This document shows positions 7,210-11,589 of a stretch of 11,589 nucleotides of DNA, piece by piece. Every line of letters begins with the position of its first letter. Position 1 is the first letter of the stretch. The notes under the pieces are model-generated. The model was not told where the DNA came from and made no database searches. It was given only the letters and a program-made list of their open reading frames with translations. Position numbers and translations under genes: made by a program. Origin of the DNA: Clostridia bacterium (lineage in GTDB: Bacteria > Bacillota > Clostridia > Christensenellales > Borkfalkiaceae); the NCBI GenBank assembly GCA_017503885.1, contig JAFVSF010000109.1, forward strand, positions 1 through 11,589. Reading direction: 5' to 3'.

Positions 7210-8409
7210 TTATTCCTCTATCATAAAGATTCCTTCTCCAACGCCAAGAGTGATTTCCATACTACCATTGAAGATTTGCGAGGAAACCTCGCCACTTTTG
7301 TAAATTTTGAACGCAACGGGCTTTTTAAAAGCAACCTTTACGCCAACCGTCTTTTTATGAGAAGTATCCATTACGTTGACAAGCATAAACGCTTCTTTGC
7401 CGTCCTTACTTTTGAACCCACCTACAAGACAACGAGCATCCGTTTCGACACTTTTTAAGGTAGCACAATTTTCAAAAGATTGTCCACTTTGACGGTTAAA
7501 TAACCCATTTTCTTCTTCTACAGTTGAGTCTACACGCTTGATAAATTCCCACTTCAAGGCAAGCAATTCTTCTTCAAACGCTTTCAATTCCCCGTGAATT
7601 TTTTGCACGTAATACCATCTTTCCGTAGGTGCACCCTTGTCAAATAAACCCGACTGTCTTTCATAAAACTCATCCGTCGTAGGAGTTTGATAACAAAAAT
7701 GAGAAAGTCCCTTTGCTCCGTGTGCAAGATACGCATACATCTGCAAACGCAAATCCTCTTCGGTAGGAGTTCGGTCGTTCCACCAATAACGACTACCACC
7801 AAACGCCATACTTTGAATAAAGAAATGTGGCTTTAAGTTATACTTTTTACCTGCCAAAGCCGTCGTTTCCATATCGGTGAACCATGGCTCATAAATATGA
7901 CCTTCATATTCTTGCGTTCTTCTTATTGGGTAGTGATCCATCGAAAGCCAACCACCTTCGCCTTCAATGTCGTACACCCATTTTGCAAAAGTATCTATAT
8001 AACGAGGATAATCGTACATAATCTCGTCACAAGGCACGTAACTTGGGTACAAGTTGATATACGCCTTTTTGTTAGGATAAGCCTTTTTCATCTTCGTGGC
8101 AAGCCTAGTTAAAGGTTCTACGTCGCAATAATTAGGCTCATCATATAAGTTAAATGCCACAACTGCTTTGCTTTCCTTGCAAGGATTTTTATCAAAACAC
8201 GAACCGTCCAACTTGTTTTTTCCCTCTAAAACGACGTCTATGCCATACTTTTCTGAGTACGCTACTGCCCTTTTTTGCTCTTCTATGTCTTCAGAATAAT
8301 CGCCGTTTAAGAATATGGCATTGATACCACAATCTACAAGCATTTTATAATTTTCTTCTGTTGCAGGTGGTACTTGCCATATTCCTATAAAAAGTTCTTT
8401 TTCAGTCAC
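7210..8409 (-). CDS. Cytosolic glycoside-hydrolase-like TIM-barrel protein with DEP motif
   Basis: 399 residues with no signal peptide, so predicted to act in the cytosol on the imported sugar. Strand 1 is LFIGIWQVPP (6-15). The landmarks are AFNLYDEP (Asp90-Glu91) at predicted strand 4, YINLYPSY at strand 5, WLSMDHYP (Asp158) at strand 6, HFFIQS (Gln199) at strand 7 and GAKGLSHFCYQ at strand 8. A C-terminal beta domain ends GVGEGIFMIEE. It is a clear paralogue of the lipoprotein at 708-2135: the DEP-to-Gln spacing is 108 versus 104 residues. In both, Gln replaces the expected strand-7 nucleophile Glu of clan GH-A. It starts with GTG at 8409-8407, preceded by AGAGG about 7 bases upstream. It sits between the phosphatase (14-base gap) and the permease (3-base gap). 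The enzyme class is inferred from motif layout; reaction and substrate are unknown. Confidence 0.78.
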   Translation of the reverse strand: MTEKELFIGIWQVPPATEENYKMLVDCGINAIFLNGDYSEDIEEQKRAVAYSEKYGIDVVLEGKNKLDGSCFDKNPCKESKAVVAFNLYDEPNYCDVEPLTRLATKMKKAYPNKKAYINLYPSYVPCDEIMYDYPRYIDTFAKWVYDIEGEGGWLSMDHYPIRRTQEYEGHIYEPWFTDMETTALAGKKYNLKPHFFIQSMAFGGSRYWWNDRTPTEEDLRLQMYAYLAHGAKGLSHFCYQTPTTDEFYERQSGLFDKGAPTERWYYVQKIHGELKAFEEELLALKWEFIKRVDSTVEEENGLFNRQSGQSFENCATLKSVETDARCLVGGFKSKDGKEAFMLVNVMDTSHKKTVGVKVAFKKPVAFKIYKSGEVSSQIFNGSMEITLGVGEGIFMIEE

Positions 8410-8423
8410 AATTTAACCTCTGT

Positions 8424-10037
8424 TTAATTTTTAGAATAAATAATTGTTACGACGCAATTCTTTTCAGCCGTCAGCGAAGTGATAATATCTCCTTTCGCAT
8501 TCATCACCTTATAGGTATAACCTTCCTTTGTAAATTGCGTAAAATCAATCATTTCCCCTACTGTCGCCTTAATAACCGTTTCTTCGCCCATTATTACGAC
8601 GGTAATTGTAACAATTTCTTTTTTTGTTGCAACAATAGTAATATTTTCCGTTACAGGAGTAGAAAAATCATACGCCTTGCCGTTAGCCATCCAAACGAAA
8701 TCTTCACCAATTTCATAAGGGGCTTTTACAACGTCTCCACCCTTAACTACAAGGATTTGCTGTTCGTGTCCGTATGCTTTAAAAGTAACCAAATGCGTAT
8801 TTTCATATGACGTAGTATATTCTACGGTATTATCATAATTATCTCCGAGCATAATATCACGAACAGACTGAATTTCTTCAGCAGTTACACCTGCGTCGAG
8901 AAGCAACGTCTCTGCCTTTTCAGCAAGGGTTTCCCCTTCAAGTGTATTGATATACAACATTAAGTTGTTAATATTATTAATAAGTGCATCACTACCTTTT
9001 GCGAAACTGGAAACTGCACCGAAAACGCTGAGCATATATTCATTGACAATAGTCTGCTCGTCTACGCCGAGGATAGAATTTACAAGTGCAATCGCAGTAC
9101 CCGTTCTGTCACGACCTACAGTACAATGAAGAGCGATAGGATAATTATCTCTGTTTGCAAGGGTTTGGAAAATCGTTTTAACGGCTTGTTTTCCTTCAGG
9201 TGTTGCAATTCCGTTTGTATAAATAGGTGCAGGTGTTGCGTTTACATAGTTCTCTACACCCATAGGATTAATCGCACCTTCGCCAACTGAACGCAAATCT
9301 AAATCCGTCTTAATGCCAAGTTTTTGAATTTCTTTCAAGCCGTCCTCTGTAATATCGTCAAGCCTTGCCGTACGATACAAAAGACCTTGTGCAGTTTTGC
9401 CTTTTGGGGTTTGATAACCACCAACGTCACGTGTATTAGATACACCGTCAATATCTACAGTACGTGTTCCTACTTTAGTGTTAAATTCAAATATTTTAGA
9501 ATAGGTTTTTTCTTCGCCATCATTTGCAATTACTTGCCAATAATAGTCTGTGCCAGAATAAAGCGTATTACCTAAATTTACCCAATTAGTAGTTACAGTA
9601 TCTGTAAATACTACTTTTTTGAACTCTTTATCCAAAGCAACTGCTACCGTATAACTATCCGTTTCTTGCTCGTAATTCCACTTTAACGTGTTATTGATTG
9701 GTGCAAAATCATCGCATTTATTGTAAAAATCCCAAACTTTTTCCTGAGTGTCGTAATACGTCAACGATAAATCGTTCCAAATTTGCATTTCAGGACGGAA
9801 ATAATAATATTTACCAACGTCAGTAACAGTAAGTTTATTTAGGCTCATCATACCCTCAATACCGTTATGAACGATACTAATCGTTTCTCCACTATGAGGT
9901 GTAATTGCTACGATTTCATTGCTAAATTGAACTATATCTTTGTTGTTTTCCCCAGTCGCCTTCGCATTTGTGAAAACGGCTACGGACGAAATTACAGCCA
10001 ATATGGTTGCAATACAGACTTTTCTATTATTTTTCAT
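8424..10037 (-). CDS. Secreted tyrosine/lipid-type phosphatase (MptpB/LipA-like) with FN3-like and InlB-like modules
   Basis: Numbered from the ATG at 10037 (537 residues). Order: signal peptide about 1-29; Fn3-like domain about 105-188, ending in the typical YYWQV strand; phosphatase domain about 190-398; InlB-type beta-grasp repeat about 415-471; and a terminal module 476-537 shared with the neighbouring surface protein. The phosphatase has NTRDVGGY (201-208), GLLYRTARLDD and the catalytic P-loop HCTVGRDRTG, with nucleophile Cys305 and Arg311 (C-x5-R). The Gly-(Lys/Arg)-Asp-Arg-Thr-Gly form is the one known from MptpB and Listeria LipA, which act on phosphotyrosine and phosphoinositides. 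There is no C-terminal anchor. An upstream ATG at 10073 is possible, but GGAGG at 10044-10048 and the signal peptide favour 10037. That start overlaps the upstream stop by 11 bases. A secreted phosphatase inside a sugar-import operon is unusual; its substrate is unknown. Confidence 0.9.
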   Translation of the reverse strand: MKNNRKVCIATILAVISSVAVFTNAKATGENNKDIVQFSNEIVAITPHSGETISIVHNGIEGMMSLNKLTVTDVGKYYYFRPEMQIWNDLSLTYYDTQEKVWDFYNKCDDFAPINNTLKWNYEQETDSYTVAVALDKEFKKVVFTDTVTTNWVNLGNTLYSGTDYYWQVIANDGEEKTYSKIFEFNTKVGTRTVDIDGVSNTRDVGGYQTPKGKTAQGLLYRTARLDDITEDGLKEIQKLGIKTDLDLRSVGEGAINPMGVENYVNATPAPIYTNGIATPEGKQAVKTIFQTLANRDNYPIALHCTVGRDRTGTAIALVNSILGVDEQTIVNEYMLSVFGAVSSFAKGSDALINNINNLMLYINTLEGETLAEKAETLLLDAGVTAEEIQSVRDIMLGDNYDNTVEYTTSYENTHLVTFKAYGHEQQILVVKGGDVVKAPYEIGEDFVWMANGKAYDFSTPVTENITIVATKKEIVTITVVIMGEETVIKATVGEMIDFTQFTKEGYTYKVMNAKGDIITSLTAEKNCVVTIIYSKN

Positions 10038-11589
10038 CTGTTTCCTCCTTTTTACGCATAAGAGTATAGCCACTTATCGTTGCAAGTAACACACCTAAAC
10101 AGCCAAAACCAGTCAATGAACCAGCACAACCTCCCTCTTGTGTTTCCTCAACGAATTGAGTATATGCAATTTCAATTGCCGTATCTTTAGTAACTATAAG
10201 ACTAGTAATTACTTGTCCGTTTTGTTTTACTTCTTTTGTAAAACCTTCTTTATTAAATACGTTAAGGTCTAACTGAGCACCATAAGTAAGGTAAACTACT
10301 TGTGTTTCTCCTTCAACCGTTACCGTTACCTTATAGTAAACGTCTTTTTCTATAAACTTTGCAACCAAAGCAACGTCGCTTGTTACGATATCGTGGTCAA
10401 AATCCCACTTTTCATCGCCGTTATACCAACCGTCAAAGGTGTATTGCAGTTTAACCGTTGCCTCTTTTGTTGGGTCTAAAGGTTTTACAATTTTTTCGCC
10501 GTAAGCGTATTCAACTTCATCCTTGCCGTCAAAAGTTACCGTAAATTTAGGTTCGCCTTTTACGGTTACACGAACGATTGCAGAAGAATAGTTTCCGTTT
10601 GCGTCCGTCGCAGTAACGACACAGTTCCAAACGCCAACGTTCATTTTTCCGTCGGTAATTGCACCTTCATCCCAAACGTAGTTAGGCGTAATTTCCATCA
10701 AGCCGTCCACAGCCGTCGCATCAATTTCAGGAACTTCATCCCCTTCGTTTAAAACGATTTCTTGCTTACTGTGAATTGTCAATACAGGATCGAATACGTC
10801 TCCGTATTTATAATCTTTTACACTGCAACTTCTCATTGCACTATACAAAGAAATCCCACCACCGATACACTCGCCAATCGGCGTAATATCGTTGATTTCT
10901 AATATTTTTGCACAACTTCCACCGATTGCGATAGAATACTTGCCATCTACCTGCTTTATGGAAATTTCGATTTGCATTTCAAAACTACTTGCAATTCCAA
11001 ATTCTGCCTGTCCAATCAATACGTGTTCTTCGCCAGTGCCACCCATAGTCGCATCGTAAACGTAAACTACGTTGCCAACAAAGAAAATACGCCAACCGTC
11101 CCAACTGTTCGTGCTATTGAGATAAACAGCCAAACCTCCAAATGGAGCATAATTCACAATGGCTTCATCTGAACGATATACAAACTTAAAGTTTACGTCC
11201 CCTTCAAATCCGTCCATTGCAGAGAGTAAACCTTCTGCGCCTAAGCTTACACGCTCTTCTCCTGCGATATCCGAAATAGTAACGTACTCTTCTTCAGGCA
11301 TACGTTCAAATTCACCTACAACCCAAGTACCGCCAATAAGCGACAAGATAATTTCAGGTAATTCATAATTTTCAAAAACCGTACCTGCTTCCACTTTCAA
11401 AATAGTGATTGGATATTCCTGCGTTGGATAAATTGCCGAAGCAGGAACGTCAATACCCATATGATTGTCGCCGTGCATATACGTAATGCTTGCTCCGTCA
11501 ATATCGGTAAGTTTTACGCCGTTGATACTAACGCCCGCCATCGCAATCAAATTTTTATCCGTGCTAACTGCATTACCCATAGCCGTAAC
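10027..11589 (-). CDS. Partial modular surface protein (LamG-like, Ig-like, InlB-like) with Cys-containing C-terminal anchor
   Basis: The frame is open to the window edge and there is no signal peptide, so the N-terminus is missing; the ATG at 11580 is probably internal. Counting from that ATG: residues 1-95 hold a beta-rich domain containing ITILKVEAGTVFENYELPEI, a pattern common in Firmicutes surface proteins. About 97-262 is a concanavalin/LamG-like domain (FGGLAVYLN, GWRIFF, GGISLYSA). About 264-341 is an Ig-like domain (VLNEGDEVPEIDATAVDG, then VTATDANGNYS). About 345-410 is an InlB B-type repeat (TFDGWYNGDEKWDF). 417-474 is a module repeated in the adjacent phosphatase. The tail is EGGCAGS at about 482-488, a hydrophobic stretch to 508, then RKKEE. 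The protein is predicted to be exported, anchored and to bind glycan or another ligand. It is the first gene visible in the operon. No catalytic motif is seen. Confidence 0.8.
   Translation of the reverse strand, partial: VTAMGNAVSTDKNLIAMAGVSINGVKLTDIDGASITYMHGDNHMGIDVPASAIYPTQEYPITILKVEAGTVFENYELPEIILSLIGGTWVVGEFERMPEEEYVTISDIAGEERVSLGAEGLLSAMDGFEGDVNFKFVYRSDEAIVNYAPFGGLAVYLNSTNSWDGWRIFFVGNVVYVYDATMGGTGEEHVLIGQAEFGIASSFEMQIEISIKQVDGKYSIAIGGSCAKILEINDITPIGECIGGGISLYSAMRSCSVKDYKYGDVFDPVLTIHSKQEIVLNEGDEVPEIDATAVDGLMEITPNYVWDEGAITDGKMNVGVWNCVVTATDANGNYSSAIVRVTVKGEPKFTVTFDGKDEVEYAYGEKIVKPLDPTKEATVKLQYTFDGWYNGDEKWDFDHDIVTSDVALVAKFIEKDVYYKVTVTVEGETQVVYLTYGAQLDLNVFNKEGFTKEVKQNGQVITSLIVTKDTAIEIAYTQFVEETQEGGCAGSLTGFGCLGVLLATISGYTLMRKKEETDEK
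10044..10048 (-). promoter_or_regulatory. Ribosome binding site (GGAGG) that sets the phosphatase start
   Basis: The minus strand reads AAGGAGGAAACAG immediately before the ATG at 10037-10035. The signal peptide follows directly from this ATG. An alternative ATG at 10073 would add 12 residues with no comparable site, so 10037 is preferred. The site lies inside the last codons of the upstream surface-protein gene. Confidence 0.85.

Noticed and set aside
8535..9575. Several plus-strand open frames inside the phosphatase gene
   Set aside because: They lack ribosome binding sites and family-like protein patterns, and lie opposite a convincing conserved gene.
10038..10073. Upstream ATG giving a 549-residue phosphatase
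   Set aside because: It has no good ribosome binding site and would put a basic, non-signal extension ahead of a normal signal peptide. GGAGG sits correctly for the ATG at 10037.
11571..11580. ATG at 11580 as the true start of the right-hand surface protein
   Set aside because: The frame continues without a stop to the window edge, and an anchored surface protein should have a signal peptide, which is absent here.
1..11589. CRISPR array, tRNA, rRNA, insertion sequence or prophage genes
   Set aside because: No regularly spaced repeats, cloverleaf structures, transposase motifs or terminal inverted repeats were seen on either strand.

Overview
The window looks like part of a chromosome of a low-GC Bacillota, most likely an uncultured Clostridia-type gut anaerobe. 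The evidence is the strong GGAGG-type ribosome binding sites, MKK-type lipoprotein signals, a CUT1 sugar transporter without its own ATPase, and InlB-type repeats on secreted proteins. The taxon is inferred from style, not from a marker gene.

Layout. Positions 1-614 (+) hold the 3' part of an AraC-family regulator broken by a single-base frameshift near 454-459. A near-perfect 16-bp hairpin at 646-682 separates it from the converging locus. Everything from 708 to the right edge lies on the minus strand as one tightly packed operon of eight genes. The largest gap is 31 bp and two junctions overlap. In transcription order the genes are: (1) a partial surface protein with Ig-like and InlB-like modules and a Cys-containing C-terminal anchor (10027-11589); (2) a secreted MptpB/LipA-type phosphatase (8424-10037); (3) a cytosolic TIM-barrel glycosidase-like protein (7210-8409); (4, 5) two CUT1 permeases (6277-7206, 5400-6266); (6) a sugar-binding lipoprotein (3825-5387); (7) a surface protein with two possible concanavalin-like domains and a Cys-containing anchor (2132-3793); (8) a lipoprotein paralogue of the cytosolic glycosidase-like protein (708-2135). 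The operon promoter lies outside the window.

How it may work together (inference). The lipoprotein glycosidase and the surface proteins would bind and trim a glycan outside the cell. The binding protein and permeases would import the product, energised by a shared MsmX/MsiK-type ATPase encoded elsewhere. The cytosolic paralogue would finish the breakdown. Two points stand out. Both glycosidase paralogues keep an adjacent Asp-Glu pair at the predicted strand 4 but carry Gln where clan GH-A retaining enzymes have the nucleophile Glu. A secreted cysteine phosphatase sits in the same operon, which raises the possibility of a phosphorylated or lipid-linked substrate. The phosphatase and the surface protein next to it share a tandem of an InlB-like repeat and a roughly 60-residue module I do not recognise as a named family.
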